From Verrucomicrobiales bacterium (GTDB lineage Bacteria; Verrucomicrobiota; Verrucomicrobiia; Verrucomicrobiales; DEV007), in contig JAKSBG010000438.1 in the NCBI GenBank assembly GCA_022361255.1, forward strand, positions 1-41,355: 41,355 nucleotides of DNA. The letters run 5' to 3'. The notes under the pieces were generated by a model. It ran no database searches and was not told the DNA's origin. It saw only the letters and a program-made list of their open reading frames with translations. The translations under genes and the position numbers were made by a program. This document shows, in pieces, positions 1 through 10,891 of this stretch. Positions within the stretch are counted from its first letter, which is position 1. Every line of letters starts with the position of its first letter.

Positions 1-915
1 ATTTATCTCGCAATCTTGCTTCCTCACATCCTGCTGGCCGTGATAAACGTCCCGCTCATCATCATCCTGGTGATCGCTGCGTTTCGCGGAAATTTTCAGA
101 AACACAAAAAGCTCGCCCGTTTTACCTTTCCCTCCTGGCTCTTTGTATCCGTCACCGGAGTGGTCATCTATTTCATGATCTATCAGTGGTTTGTTCCCAC
201 GGCAGAGAGTAGTCCGGAACGAGGGGAAGAGGCCCCCGGTGAAGCGAGTGTGGAAGAGACGGGAGCCAGTGAGAAGGAAAGCGATTCCCGGGTGCGGATC
301 GTCAAGCCGGTCGACCGGGTCGGTGATCTTGTTTTCAAGCCGGTATTTCAGGCCTACGAGGCTGATGCCGGACAGAAGATTGTGGAAGTCTATTTCAATG
401 TCGAGAACAAGGCAGAGAAGGCACTGGAGATCGAGAAACTCACCAGCACATGTGAGTGCCTTTCCGTTACCATTGATAAAAACCCGATTCCCGCAGGAGA
501 AAGTGCAGTGATCACCGGCGTCTTCGATACAGAAAAACTTCACGGAAAATCGGAAAGAAAAATCAATGTCTTCACCGATCAGCAGCAACGTCCCGTCTTC
601 CTCACCACCCGCATCGAAACGCGCGAGATTTACAAGATCGAAAAGCCAATGACAAACTGGAAAATTGGCGAAGCTCCCGATCCGAAAATCGTCCAGTTTC
701 GCGTTCTCCGCGAAAAACCGATTCGGGTTCTCAGCGCGGAGAGCAAGCGCAAGGAGGTAAGCTGTGAAATCGTCACGCTCGAGGAGGGGAAAGCCTACGA
801 TCTCAAGCTCACTCCCGAATCGACCGAAAACAGCCTGCTTGGCATTGTCAGGATTGAAACCGATTGCGAAATCGAGAGCTACGCCCGACCGCTCGCTTAC
901 TTCGCAATTCAGTAA
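1..915 (+). CDS. DUF420-like membrane segment fused to a DUF1573 domain protein (5' truncated by window edge)
   Basis: Frame is open to base 1 (IYLAILLPHILLAVINVPL...). HILLAVINVPL..ARFTFPSWLFVSVTGVVIYFMIYQ resembles the DUF420 C-terminus. KALEIEKLTSTCECLSVTIDKNPIPAGESAVITGVFD is DUF1573-like. Confidence 0.75.
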   Translation: MYLAILLPHILLAVINVPLIIILVIAAFRGNFQKHKKLARFTFPSWLFVSVTGVVIYFMIYQWFVPTAESSPERGEEAPGEASVEETGASEKESDSRVRIVKPVDRVGDLVFKPVFQAYEADAGQKIVEVYFNVENKAEKALEIEKLTSTCECLSVTIDKNPIPAGESAVITGVFDTEKLHGKSERKINVFTDQQQRPVFLTTRIETREIYKIEKPMTNWKIGEAPDPKIVQFRVLREKPIRVLSAESKRKEVSCEIVTLEEGKAYDLKLTPESTENSLLGIVRIETDCEIESYARPLAYFAIQ

Positions 916-919
916 ACGG

Positions 920-1390
920 ATGAGGCTCACCTCAACAGCATCTCAGACCATTGCCATTCTGGCCTTGTCTCTCTTCGCGGCGGTAGGCGCCGTTTTCCTT
1001 CACCCGAAAGCTCCGGCCTGGTATCGTGTCGCCAGTCCGGAGGAATTGCGCTGGCAACTCACACCCGAAGAGGCTGACTCGCTTGCGGCCGAGAAAAAAG
1101 TTCTGTGGGTCGATGCGCGGTCCCGCGAAAAATTTGAGGAAGGGCACCTCCCCGACGCCATCCTCCTCAATGCAGCCGAGTGGGGCGATCTCATGTTTCA
1201 GCACATGGATCGCCTGCAGGAGGAAATGGAAAATCCCGTCGTCGTTTATTGCGACACTGCCGAGTGTGGAAAAAGCCAGCACGTGGCCCGGCAGCTCCGC
1301 GAAATTCTCGGCATGGAGCCGGTCTACATCCTCAAAGGGGACTGGCGGGAGCTGGCTGTGGCGGGGCAGGGAACCAGCTCATCCGAGTGA
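920..1390 (+). CDS. Rhodanese-like domain protein, membrane anchored
   Basis: ATG at 920 just after the DUF1573 stop; N-terminal TM segment; VLWVDARSREKFEEGHLPDAILLN...VVVYCDTAECGKSQHVARQLRE. Confidence 0.85.
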   Translation: MRLTSTASQTIAILALSLFAAVGAVFLHPKAPAWYRVASPEELRWQLTPEEADSLAAEKKVLWVDARSREKFEEGHLPDAILLNAAEWGDLMFQHMDRLQEEMENPVVVYCDTAECGKSQHVARQLREILGMEPVYILKGDWRELAVAGQGTSSSE

Positions 1391-1399
1391 TCCGGCGGA

Positions 1400-2824
1400 T
1401 CACTTCCGGATTTTCCACAGAGGGTTGGGGACGTGGGCCTCTTTCATCATTTCCTCCGCCTTCTTCACCAGCTCCGGTTCTGCTGTGGCCAGATCGTTTT
1501 CCTCCCCGATGTCTTCGGCCAAATGGTAGAGTTCCATTTTTCCGTCGAACATCGGTTTACGAATCGCTTTCCAGTCGCCAAAGCGGACTGCCTGCTTGCT
1601 GCCTCTTTCGTAGAACTCCCAATACAGGTAGTCGTGCTCTTTTTGTTCTTCCGGTTTGCCAAGAAGAGTGGGGGCGAAGCTGAGAGACTGGGTGTTTTCC
1701 GGTGCACTGACTCCGGCAAGCTCGCAGGCGGTGGCCATCCAGTCAGCAAAACTGGCGATGTGGTCCTCCTCTACTCCCGCAGGGGAAGTTTCCGGCCAGT
1801 AGGCAATCGTCGGGACGCGAATGCCGCCTTCGGTGAGGTCACGCTTCATGCCGCGGAGAGGGCCGTTGGCATCGAAAAATTCCGGATCGTTTCCGCCTTC
1901 TTTGTGATGGCCATTGTCGGAGGTGAAAAAGATCAGGGTGTCTTCGGCGATTCCTTTTTCCGAGAGCAGGTCGGCGAGCTTCCCGATGTCGCGATCCATT
2001 CGCGTGATCATGGCGGCCTGTCCCTTGTTCGGTTCGGTCCAGTCCTCGGTGGCGTAGATGCCGTAGTCAGGAACATCCTGACCGTTGCCCGTGCCGCGCG
2101 TTCCTTCGTTGTTGGCGTGGGGGATGGTAAGGGCGAGATAGAGAAAAAAGGGGGCTTCCGTTTCCGCCTGCTGCGCGACCCACTTCATGGTTTCCTCCAT
2201 GACGAGGTCGTGCGAGTAGTCGATCCGGCCTTCGGGCGTGGCGAAGCCGGCTCCGTCGACCGGCTTCTTTGAAGCGATTCGCATCGACTCCCACTTCGGG
2301 GACGTAATGTTGCGAAGCGTTACTTTTTCATCGTTTCGGATGAGAAACTCCGGATAGAAATTGTGGGCGTGGCGCTGGTTGAGGTAGCCGTAAAATTCAT
2401 CGAAACCCTGCCGGTTGGGGTGGCCGGTCGAGCCGAGCTCTCCGAGCCCCCATTTTCCCATGAGCGCGGTGTGGTAGCCTGCCTCTTTGAGTTTTTCCGC
2501 GACGGTGATGTCTTCGGGTGCGAGTGTTTGGGCCTCGGCGACTCCGTTTCCGCGAATGCGACAATGGCCGGTATCCTGCCCGGTCATGAGCACGCATCGC
2601 GACGGGGCACATACGGTCGAGCCGGAGTAAAACTGAGTGAATTTCATCCCTTTGGCCGCCATCGCGTCGAGCCGGGGAGTCTGGATTTTCTCCTGCCCGA
2701 AGCATCCGAGATCGCCGTATCCAAGATCGTCGGCAAGGATGAAAATCATGTTCGGCTTTTCTGCGGCAGGGGCGGTGAGGCCGAAACAGGTAGCAGTGAG
2801 AGCGAAAAGGAAAAAACGTTTCAT
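1400..2824 (-). CDS. Sulfatase (arylsulfatase A-like), secreted
   Basis: Start [16 protein letters not shown] signal peptide; [19 protein letters not shown]; FGly motif CAPSR; GDWKAIR near C-terminus. The track ORF is extended upstream without support. Confidence 0.93.
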   Translation of the reverse strand: MKRFFLFALTATCFGLTAPAAEKPNMIFILADDLGYGDLGCFGQEKIQTPRLDAMAAKGMKFTQFYSGSTVCAPSRCVLMTGQDTGHCRIRGNGVAEAQTLAPEDITVAEKLKEAGYHTALMGKWGLGELGSTGHPNRQGFDEFYGYLNQRHAHNFYPEFLIRNDEKVTLRNITSPKWESMRIASKKPVDGAGFATPEGRIDYSHDLVMEETMKWVAQQAETEAPFFLYLALTIPHANNEGTRGTGNGQDVPDYGIYATEDWTEPNKGQAAMITRMDRDIGKLADLLSEKGIAEDTLIFFTSDNGHHKEGGNDPEFFDANGPLRGMKRDLTEGGIRVPTIAYWPETSPAGVEEDHIASFADWMATACELAGVSAPENTQSLSFAPTLLGKPEEQKEHDYLYWEFYERGSKQAVRFGDWKAIRKPMFDGKMELYHLAEDIGEENDLATAEPELVKKAEEMMKEAHVPNPLWKIRK

Positions 2825-2891
2825 GGTGACAGCATTCCGAAAAATCAGGGAAGTGCGAACGGGAATTGCAGCGTGATGGCGGAAGGGAATT

Positions 2892-3314
2892 TTACCCGAA
2901 ATGGCGGTTCCAGTAGCGATCGAGGGCATTTTTCTCAAACCATTCGAGAGTCCAGTGGTCGTCGCTGAAAAGGTCGGTGACGTTTGAGGCAGAGACGCGG
3001 TAGACGTCTGCAGCAATGGCTTCGCCCTCGCATTTCGCTGATATCGTCTCACGCAGGTAAAAGCCGTCTTCGTACTTGTCGAGCCGTCGCAAGGCATCGG
3101 GAGGGACATCAAATCGTATCGCCCCCTTCACAGTTGAGGTTTCGTCAGCGACCTGCGTGATGACGGGAAAGTCGCCGCCGCGCACGCGGGCGATGCGATG
3201 GCCGGAAAGTGTGGCCGGTTTTTCGATCAAATCAGGGGCCCCGGTTACCGCCGTCCAGATTTTGGGAACCAGCAGGGTCCCGTAGACAAAAACGTGACGG
3301 GGAGATGCATGCAT
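2892..3314 (-). CDS. Gamma-glutamylcyclotransferase (AIG2-like) family protein
   Basis: [13 protein letters not shown]... , [15 protein letters not shown]...ADVYRV; ATG at 3314 chosen before [13 protein letters not shown]. Confidence 0.85.
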   Translation of the reverse strand: MHASPRHVFVYGTLLVPKIWTAVTGAPDLIEKPATLSGHRIARVRGGDFPVITQVADETSTVKGAIRFDVPPDALRRLDKYEDGFYLRETISAKCEGEAIAADVYRVSASNVTDLFSDDHWTLEWFEKNALDRYWNRHFG

Positions 3315-3424
3315 GATGGAGAATCGGTAGAACGGGATTGGCAGGGCTTGCGCCCGGCATTTGGTACGAGCTTCGATGGCAGGATGCAAACGCGTTTTCA
3401 TTGGATACGGACGGTGAAAGAAAG

Positions 3425-3484
3425 CCTGACCCTGTTACATCCCGCACCTGACCCTGTCTGGTCCAGGAGGTAACCCTGTTGGAT
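3425..3484 (+). repeat. Dispersed 22-bp-phased ACCCTGT element, copy A
   Basis: ACCCTGT at 3429, 3451 and 3473 (exactly 22 bp apart); middle unit ACCCTGTCTGGTC. Confidence 0.8.
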
Positions 3485-3532
3485 TCGATCTGGTGCCTTG
3501 CATTCTTTTGCTTGTTCAGCGATTCTGGCGGG

Positions 3533-3973
3533 GTGAAACACTGGTCACGAATCACTCCGGGCGCGACGGTCTGGCTTATGGCGCTGGCAATGACGGGCTG
3601 CCGTACGCTTCCGGAAAAATGGGGGAAGAACAAGAACGATGAACCTGCCGAAGCGGTTCAGCAGGCGGAAATGAAGGTTCCCGTCGGCAGGATTCATCTC
3701 GTGTCACCGGATGGAGATTTCGTTCTCGTGAAAAGCTCGCGGTTTCTCCCGGTTGATCCGGGCACCGGCCTGACGGTTCACGGCAGCAACGGAGTCGAGT
3801 CAGCCCGTCTCAAGGTGAGCCCGGCACGGAAAAATTCCTTTCTGACGGCGGATATCGTTTCCGGGATTCCCGCTGTCGGCGACACGGTCCTGATGGACTA
3901 TGTCGCGAAACAGCCACAGTCCGGCGAGGATCCCTTCGGTGGCGGAGACGACGATATTCAGGTGTTGGAGTGA
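3533..3973 (+). CDS. Hypothetical lipoprotein
   Basis: Lipobox-like LMALAMTGC; GTG start at 3533 preferred because the TTG at 3479 lies inside repeat copy A. Confidence 0.6.
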   Translation: MKHWSRITPGATVWLMALAMTGCRTLPEKWGKNKNDEPAEAVQQAEMKVPVGRIHLVSPDGDFVLVKSSRFLPVDPGTGLTVHGSNGVESARLKVSPARKNSFLTADIVSGIPAVGDTVLMDYVAKQPQSGEDPFGGGDDDIQVLE

Positions 3974-3981
3974 TTCGTAGC

Positions 3982-4614
3982 TCACGGTTTGATTGCGGAG
4001 ACGGTGATGTCGTCGACATCGACTGCGTCTCCGATCACGCGAAAAACGAGAGTCGGTTTGGGCACTCCGAAAGTGGGATGTTCTGAGGTGAGAGGAGCGA
4101 TGCCTTCGATCATCGCGTCGACTTTGGTTCCTTTTGTCACGACGGTGAGGGAATACCAGGTGCCCGGCTCGAAGGTTTGGGAGGCGGTGGCGAGTATTTC
4201 GTTCGGATCCTCTTCCCGGCGGTTCTTATCGACGTGTTTGAGGATTCTCCAGCTTGCCGGAGTCACGATGACAGAAAAGAGATGGCCTTTTTTATCAAGT
4301 GATCCCCGTTTGGGATCGAATCCGAAATGAAATCCCTTGCTGCCTTCGCTGAGCCGGAAGCGCAGTTGGTAGACGGCGTCTTTTGTTTCGACCACCCGTC
4401 TCGCGGCCGCGGAATGCTTGTCGGCTTTGATTTCTTTTCCGCGCAGGGCACCGTCGACAATTTTCCATTCCCCGGTTTGAGTCGTCCACCCTTTGCCAAG
4501 CTCTTCGCGATCGAAGGAATCCTCGATGAGTGGCGGGGTTTCGGTTTCCGGCTTTTCTGCGAAAGAGAGGGCAGTGAGAAAGAGGCAGGTGAGAAGGGTC
4601 GCGAGTCTTTTCAT
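3982..4614 (-). CDS. Secreted DUF1080/LamG-like beta-sandwich protein
   Basis: MKRLATLLTCLFLTALSFA signal peptide; DSFDREELGKGWTTQTGEWKIVDGALRGKE... Confidence 0.7.
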   Translation of the reverse strand: MKRLATLLTCLFLTALSFAEKPETETPPLIEDSFDREELGKGWTTQTGEWKIVDGALRGKEIKADKHSAAARRVVETKDAVYQLRFRLSEGSKGFHFGFDPKRGSLDKKGHLFSVIVTPASWRILKHVDKNRREEDPNEILATASQTFEPGTWYSLTVVTKGTKVDAMIEGIAPLTSEHPTFGVPKPTLVFRVIGDAVDVDDITVSAIKP

Positions 4615-4705
4615 AAAATTCGGTGAGTTCCAGTGTTTCACCGCTTGCGGAATTGGTCGAGTTTGAAATGTTTCGGTGTATATTTTTCGACGCGCTTTCG
4701 ATTGC

Positions 4706-6904
4706 ATGTCTGACCGATACGAAATCAGAGGAAAACTCGGCCGGGGAGGGATGAGTGCGGTCTATCGCGCCTACGACACGGTGATGGGGCGCGAGGTTGC
4801 GCTGAAGCGGCTTCTCCCGCTGGAGGAAACCAATCTGAACGAGGAGACCGGCGCGGAATCTCTCGGAAAAGAAGCTGCAGCACTGGCCAAGTTTCAGCAC
4901 CCGAACATCGTCACGGTCTATGCCTTCGAGGAGGACGACGAAGGTCCCTATGTGGTGATGGAACTTGTCGACGGTGAAGACCTTCACGATGTGCTCACCG
5001 CAGGTGCTCTTTCCTGGGAGGATTTTCAGGACGTAGCGAGGCAGTGTCTGGAACCACTCGTCGATGCGTATGAGCTCAGTCTGCTCCACCGGGATATCAA
5101 GCCGGGGAATATCATGCTGACTTTGACGATGACGGACCGGTTTCTCGTGAAGATTCTGGATTTCGGACTGGCCAAATTCAGCCAGCAGCCGTCCACGCAG
5201 ACGTTGGACCAGGCGGGGTCTTTTCTGGGATCGATCGACTACATCGCGCCGGAGCAGTTGGAATTGCAGCCGCTCGATCAGCGCACCGATCTGTATTCGA
5301 TGGGCTGTGTTTTTTACTACGCCCTCACTCAGGAAGCTCCCTTTTCGGGTGACAATCCGGCCGAGACTTCCATGAATCATCTGGAGCATCGGTGTATCAA
5401 GATTCACAAAATCAGACCGGACATTCCGCCCCTCGTGAGTGACTGGCTGATGCGGCTCATTGCGAGAAAGCCTGAAGACCGGCCGGCAAATGCTCTTGAG
5501 GCTCTGACGCAGTTCCAGGAGGCGGTGGAAGGAAAACCCTACACGGGCGCTGTATCTCCCGAGTATACTCCTCTCGACGATACAGCGCCGGTTGTTCATC
5601 CGTCTTCGGGTGTCAGCGTCGCTCTGCCACCTGAGGCGGACCAGGACATTCCCGTGGCCGTTCCGGTGGACCCGACGGGGCCGGACTCTCAGCCGGTTCG
5701 CATCATAACCGGGCCTCAACTGCCCAGCCCGACGACGGCGCGTCAGCCGATTTTGCCTGCGCCGCGAACGGGGGCTGTAAAAGTTCCGTCGACCGGATCT
5801 ATCAGACGCGCTCCGACCGGTGGAGTCAGGTCGCGCGCGACGGGAGTTGTTGGCGGTGACCGCAAAGAATGGCAATCCCCGCTCAATGAATTGGCGGTGA
5901 TGGAAAAACTCCCCGACTGGGCCCGGGACTCGCGGGTTCAAATCGCGGCGGGTGCGGCATTGCTTTTGCTATTGATTGTGGCAGGCGTCGCCGTTTCCGG
6001 AGGTGGCGGGGAAGAGTCTGTCGCTCCGGAGCAAACCACCGAAGTAACCCCTGAGCCGGTGGAAACGTTTTCCCCGCTTCCTTTTCCTGAGAAATTGATT
6101 CGCTCGGATGGTCGGGCGGAGCCTCCGTCGCCTCCGGTCGCAAAGGGACTGGTCGCCCATTTTTTCGCCGGAAAGGGCTCCTACGATCGCGATTACCGGA
6201 CGATTGCTGATCCGGGTGATCAGGTTGCCGCTTGGTACAATCTGGTGGGAGACGGGGAAAAAAATTCCCTGCTTCGTGACAACGGGGACAGGGTGGGAAA
6301 ATTTCTTCCCCGGGTCGGTCGATTCAGCACGGAGGATATTCCCTATCTGTCGGGAGTGTATCGCGGCTTGCAGTTGAACAATGAGACTTCGTTATCGAAT
6401 CGGGCAAATGTGTTCGCGATGACGCAGGGCTGTACCATCGTTGTAGCGGGAAAGTTTTACGCCGGGACGGACCGGGTTGTCAGGCTGGACGGGGATCAGG
6501 GCACCGGTCACAATGTCAGGCTGATTTGGGATCACGCGGGCAAAGTCGTCGGAGTCTCCCGGCGTGAAAAAGACGTACCGGAAGACAGGATCGCTTTGCC
6601 GTGGACGGATGGAAACGCCGGAGTGGTCGCGTTCTCCTCTGCAGCGGGAACGGGGAAGCTAACGCTTCTTTCGTGGGACGGGAAGGGCAGAGACTTCCGA
6701 GAGTATCAGACGAACGCGTCCGGTGGCAATGGCCCGCTCCGGCGCATCGGTATCGGAAAACGTGGATTCGGTGACGGTTACTCGGATGAATACCGCAACA
6801 CGCTGTTCGAATTCCTCGTATACAACCGCGCCCTTTCCCCGGAGGAATCAAAGCAGGTTGCCGAATACCTGAGAAAACGTTACTTCTCCGTGGAGGGTTC
6901 CTGA
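4706..6904 (+). CDS. Hanks-type serine/threonine protein kinase with TM segment and C-terminal LamG-like domain
   Basis: [75 protein letters not shown]-terminal [12 protein letters not shown]...[15 protein letters not shown]. Confidence 0.93.
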   Translation: MSDRYEIRGKLGRGGMSAVYRAYDTVMGREVALKRLLPLEETNLNEETGAESLGKEAAALAKFQHPNIVTVYAFEEDDEGPYVVMELVDGEDLHDVLTAGALSWEDFQDVARQCLEPLVDAYELSLLHRDIKPGNIMLTLTMTDRFLVKILDFGLAKFSQQPSTQTLDQAGSFLGSIDYIAPEQLELQPLDQRTDLYSMGCVFYYALTQEAPFSGDNPAETSMNHLEHRCIKIHKIRPDIPPLVSDWLMRLIARKPEDRPANALEALTQFQEAVEGKPYTGAVSPEYTPLDDTAPVVHPSSGVSVALPPEADQDIPVAVPVDPTGPDSQPVRIITGPQLPSPTTARQPILPAPRTGAVKVPSTGSIRRAPTGGVRSRATGVVGGDRKEWQSPLNELAVMEKLPDWARDSRVQIAAGAALLLLLIVAGVAVSGGGGEESVAPEQTTEVTPEPVETFSPLPFPEKLIRSDGRAEPPSPPVAKGLVAHFFAGKGSYDRDYRTIADPGDQVAAWYNLVGDGEKNSLLRDNGDRVGKFLPRVGRFSTEDIPYLSGVYRGLQLNNETSLSNRANVFAMTQGCTIVVAGKFYAGTDRVVRLDGDQGTGHNVRLIWDHAGKVVGVSRREKDVPEDRIALPWTDGNAGVVAFSSAAGTGKLTLLSWDGKGRDFREYQTNASGGNGPLRRIGIGKRGFGDGYSDEYRNTLFEFLVYNRALSPEESKQVAEYLRKRYFSVEGS

Positions 6905-7824
6905 TTCGCGGAGCGAACCTGCGAAAAGCACCATTCGTAAACGCCCTCTGTTTTTGCGAGGGTCCAGTGAATCTGGTTGTGGGTGTGGTCGGGGTAGCCG
7001 TCAAATTTGGCAATTTTGCCGGCGGCGCTGTAGGCATCGGCCACTTTTTTGGCACCTTCGAGATCCCGCTCTCCTGAGAAGGTGAACCAGAGAGCGGTGT
7101 CGGTAGTTTCCACCCAGCTCATTTTTGCCTCGCCGTCGGCGAACAATGCTGCGGCGTAGTGATGGGGGCGGGAATCGATGAGCGACCCGATGCCGCGCGC
7201 TCCCATCGAATAGCCGGAGAGATAGATCCGGTTGCGGTCAACGGGAAGTGAGTTGCAGAGAGTATCGATCAGCTTTTCAAGTCCGGCGGTGTGGTCTCCC
7301 CAGAAGGTGTCCGGCGGGCAAAGCGGAACGATGATGAGGCAGGGAAAGTCATCGTAGAATTCCTCAGAGGCGAGTCGCTGCGGAGCGATCTCGACTTTTC
7401 CTGCTTCCACATCCATCGCTCGCGCCCCGGCACCGTGGAGGTGCACGAATAGAGGGAAAGGCTCTTTCAGCCTTTTCAGCTTCGAGGTGCCATACATCTG
7501 GAAAAGGATGCCGTGTTCTTCACGGGGGACTTTGATCCATTCCCCGTCAATCCGGTCCGCGAAAGGGCCCTCCGTTAATCCGGTCGCACGATTTTGATCG
7601 GTGAGAAATTGAGCGATGTATTTTTGATCGACTTCGGAAAGGGAAGCGAGCGGGATGTCAAATGACCGCCCGTCGGAACGTCTCACATTGGCGGAATCCT
7701 TTGTCGCGGAATTCAGTGTACCTCTGAAAGTTTTGCCGGAAGTGGAGGTCCAGGTTCGTTCCGTTTCGGAAAATGAAAGCAGAGGTGCAAGGAGTAGCAG
7801 AACTGCGAAGAGGTGGTTTTTCAT
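6880..7824 (-). CDS. Secreted alpha/beta hydrolase (esterase-like) with N-terminal SHD1-like domain
   Basis: [47 protein letters not shown] (SHD1-like); [20 protein letters not shown] nucleophile elbow. Overlaps the kinase 3' end by 25 bp, convergent. Confidence 0.8.
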   Translation of the reverse strand: MKNHLFAVLLLLAPLLSFSETERTWTSTSGKTFRGTLNSATKDSANVRRSDGRSFDIPLASLSEVDQKYIAQFLTDQNRATGLTEGPFADRIDGEWIKVPREEHGILFQMYGTSKLKRLKEPFPLFVHLHGAGARAMDVEAGKVEIAPQRLASEEFYDDFPCLIIVPLCPPDTFWGDHTAGLEKLIDTLCNSLPVDRNRIYLSGYSMGARGIGSLIDSRPHHYAAALFADGEAKMSWVETTDTALWFTFSGERDLEGAKKVADAYSAAGKIAKFDGYPDHTHNQIHWTLAKTEGVYEWCFSQVRSANQEPSTEK

Positions 7825-7884
7825 CCCGCGACGCTAGCGAATCCCCCGGAAGAAAGAAAGGGGAAACCGACCGGGAATTCCGGA

Positions 7885-10050
7885 TCAGGGTCTCGCGCTC
7901 GGCCCGGTTCCGGATGCCCGTTTTTTCCGCGAGCCGCGCATGATTCTTCCGACCTGGTTGGGACGCGAAACGGGAGCCGGGCGACCTTTTCTTCCGGCAG
8001 AGCCCCGGTTTCCGCCTTTCCCGACGCTCACAGTCCGTTTCGCTGCCGAGGAACGAGGAGGAAGGAAGGGATTGATCCCGGTTTTCAAATCGCTATTGGG
8101 TGCGGCATCAGCAGCAGGTTTCTCAGGAAGGGAGGCGGCGGAGGATTCGGGACTTTTGTCAGGAGCCGATGTCGTCGATCCTGATGTCGGAAGGGATTTG
8201 CCGGGAGAGGCGATTTGAGCCGGTTCGTAGAATCGGGGTGGTTTGACGCGAGTCCGCAGACTGCCGTGTGCTTTCCGGGGGAGGCCACGAGTTCTTTCCT
8301 TCGCAGTTTTTGATCGCGTCTTAGCTTTTCTCTTACCTGCATGAGGAATGGCGACCCCAAGAGGGATGACGCGGGGAGAAACTCCCGGGTGGGAAACCGG
8401 GAAGGAAGGTTCGGGAGCGGGCGCGGCCGAAGTGTTCTCGTCGGATTCGTCAGTGCCGTCCGTAGCGGAATCAGCCGTTGCACTTACTGAGGCGTCGGGC
8501 CCATCGGTTGCGGGAACGTCTTCATCAGCCGTCTGGGCGGTTGCCGGAGCGTTCCCCCCGCGAATTTCATCGACCAGATTATCAATCGAATCGATGTCAT
8601 CTGCCGGAGAATCCGTGATCGCTGCGTGAGGCATCTCCGGAGAAACTGATTCCGGGGCGGATTCTTCAGAACGTTCCGTATTTGCAGTTGTGGGCGGGGC
8701 ATGCTCACTGCGCCGCACCGGAGTAATCGCGGCAGTATCGATCCTCTGATCATGCAAAGAGGAAATGAGGGCGAGGCCGGGCGCTCCCACCGGAAGTCGT
8801 TCGGCCGAAACTTCACGGGAAAGGATTCGCGTCTTCGATTTGGAGAGAATCCGGTACTGCGTTCCAGCCCATGTGATTTTGCTTTGTGTCCAGGTGCTGA
8901 CGAGGATCAGCCAGTGCAGCATCATCCAGATTGGGGTCAGCATATGCTCCAGCCACCCGGCGGAGAAAAGCTTTCGCCGGATGCCGTCCTCCGGGAAAAG
9001 GGAGAGATAGATTTGCTGCCGGAACATGGCCCGGAACTGATCAATGATGTAAGCTGCCGCGAGTGGAACCCAGGCGTAAAAGTGCACTCCGTGGACCAGG
9101 GCAACGATGACGGAGAGCAGCCCGATGGCATAGATCCCGAGAACGATATTTGTTCCCGTGTAGAGAATCGGGCTGAAAAACTTGACCTGGGTGTACTGGC
9201 GCTTCGCAAACTCGAGGAACGACTTCCAGTTGAAGTCGATCATGGTGGGGAGAACGAGAGACCGAACGAAGGCGATGCGGTTCCCGGCTTTTCTGGCTGC
9301 CTTGGAAAGTCGCAGATCGTCGTTGAGCGAACCTTCGAACAAATTCGGGACGTCGAGCTTGTCGAATACGCTCTTCGAGATCGCCATCGACCCGCCCCAG
9401 AGAACATTCGTCAGTTCTGATCCCCCCTGCGTGGTAATCGATCCGTTGATGACACTGGCAATTTGATTCGGCAGGGTCGGGCGCTTGGGGACGAGCCAGC
9501 GGTAGGTCGTGGAGAGTGGATGGGTTCGCTGATTGACTGGTGCCACAAGACGGGCGAGCCAGTCGCTCTTGAAGGAGATGTCCGCATCGGCAAAGGCGAC
9601 GATGGAGTCTTCGGAATCAAGGTATTCAAACGCGGCCCGTTGGTTGTGGACTTTCTGACCCTCCTGCTGAGCAATTCCGGCGCAGACCAGGGTGATGCTT
9701 TTCAGCGAGGCTTCGGGATCGGGATGGGTCCAGTGTGCGTAGTCTTCAGTGAGTTCGAGTTCGTCCTTCAACCAGACTGCCACCGGGTCTCCCCAGGATT
9801 CAAAGCAGACGATGACGCGATAGTCGCTGTAGTTCTGGTCGAAGAGAGTGTTGAAAAAGCGGGGTGTCGTTTGATAGTCGAAACCTTTCACCGGAATGAT
9901 CACAGCGACGCGCCGTTGATCTTCGGAGCCGTCACCCCAGCGGCGATCCTGAAATTTCTTCGCAATGAGATATCCGAGCACGCGAAATGCCGCAATCAGC
10001 ACCAGCGCCAGCCAGACCGCCCAGATTATCAAGAATATGCGTTCAATCAT
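7885..10050 (-). CDS. Membrane glycosyltransferase family 2-like protein with long disordered C-terminal tail
   Basis: VAVIIPVKGFDYQTT, VAFADADISFKSDWLARLV, several TM segments, then about 300 residues of low-complexity sequence. Confidence 0.85.
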   Translation of the reverse strand: MIERIFLIIWAVWLALVLIAAFRVLGYLIAKKFQDRRWGDGSEDQRRVAVIIPVKGFDYQTTPRFFNTLFDQNYSDYRVIVCFESWGDPVAVWLKDELELTEDYAHWTHPDPEASLKSITLVCAGIAQQEGQKVHNQRAAFEYLDSEDSIVAFADADISFKSDWLARLVAPVNQRTHPLSTTYRWLVPKRPTLPNQIASVINGSITTQGGSELTNVLWGGSMAISKSVFDKLDVPNLFEGSLNDDLRLSKAARKAGNRIAFVRSLVLPTMIDFNWKSFLEFAKRQYTQVKFFSPILYTGTNIVLGIYAIGLLSVIVALVHGVHFYAWVPLAAAYIIDQFRAMFRQQIYLSLFPEDGIRRKLFSAGWLEHMLTPIWMMLHWLILVSTWTQSKITWAGTQYRILSKSKTRILSREVSAERLPVGAPGLALISSLHDQRIDTAAITPVRRSEHAPPTTANTERSEESAPESVSPEMPHAAITDSPADDIDSIDNLVDEIRGGNAPATAQTADEDVPATDGPDASVSATADSATDGTDESDENTSAAPAPEPSFPVSHPGVSPRVIPLGVAIPHAGKRKAKTRSKTAKERTRGLPRKAHGSLRTRVKPPRFYEPAQIASPGKSLPTSGSTTSAPDKSPESSAASLPEKPAADAAPNSDLKTGINPFLPPRSSAAKRTVSVGKGGNRGSAGRKGRPAPVSRPNQVGRIMRGSRKKRASGTGPSARP

Positions 10051-10110
10051 TTACCCCGTGCAAATTGTGTTTGGCTGGCTAGACTGCAAGCAGTAATCCC
10101 GTTTTGAAGG

Positions 10111-10806
10111 ATGAAAATTGTCGAAACCCAAACACTCAGGAAAACCTATCATTTCGGAGATACGGAAGTCGAGGCACTTGGTGGCGTTGATTTGTCTATT
10201 GACGAAAAAGAATTTATCGCGGTTTGGGGACCTTCCGGTTCCGGGAAGTCCACCCTCTGCAATCTGATCGGCTTGCTTGATCACCCGACTTCGGGTGAGG
10301 TGAGTATTCAGGGGCATAGTTCGGCAGGGTTGTCTGACGCGGAAAGAAGCGAATTACGCAACTCTTCGATTGGATTTGTTTTCCAAAATTTCAATCTGGT
10401 CCCTGTTTTGACGGCTTTGGAGAACGTGATGTTGCCTTTGCAGGTCAACGGGGTGGGCAAAAGCGACGCCAGAGAGCGGGCCGCGTTTCTCCTCGAAGAA
10501 GTTGAGCTCGGAGACCGCATGGGGCACCGCCCGCAAAAAATGAGCGGGGGACAGCAGCAGCGGGTAGCGATTGCGCGGGCTCTTGTGACGGATCCGGTTC
10601 TTGTTCTCGCAGATGAGCCGACCGCCAACCTCGACACCCGGAACGCCAACGTCATCATCGACCTGATGCGCCGGATCAACCAGGACCGCGGAGCCGCTTT
10701 CCTCTTTTCCACTCACGACGACCGCCTTCTCGACCGCGTCGACCGGAAAGTCCACCTCCAGGATGGAAAAATCATTGAAGATATCAGGGGCTCTTCAAGC
10801 AATTGA
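10111..10806 (+). CDS. ABC transporter ATP-binding protein (LolD/MacB-type)
   Basis: [50 protein letters not shown]. Confidence 0.93.
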   Translation: MKIVETQTLRKTYHFGDTEVEALGGVDLSIDEKEFIAVWGPSGSGKSTLCNLIGLLDHPTSGEVSIQGHSSAGLSDAERSELRNSSIGFVFQNFNLVPVLTALENVMLPLQVNGVGKSDARERAAFLLEEVELGDRMGHRPQKMSGGQQQRVAIARALVTDPVLVLADEPTANLDTRNANVIIDLMRRINQDRGAAFLFSTHDDRLLDRVDRKVHLQDGKIIEDIRGSSSN

Positions 10807-10891
10807 GAGCCGCAAATTCGGCATTTCCCATTCGATGGATGTTTGTTATCGTTGATAAATCGCCGAGTTAATAGATAGTTCGGAATCTTGT

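Noticed and set aside
3425-3484. CRISPR-like array
   Set aside because: Only three 7-bp conserved cores with 15-bp variable spacing, dispersed at four loci; no cas genes and far too short for CRISPR repeats.
4295-5941. 548-aa minus-strand ORF
   Set aside because: Lies antisense to the kinase domain with its intact catalytic motifs; Arg/His-rich shadow ORF without recognisable domain.
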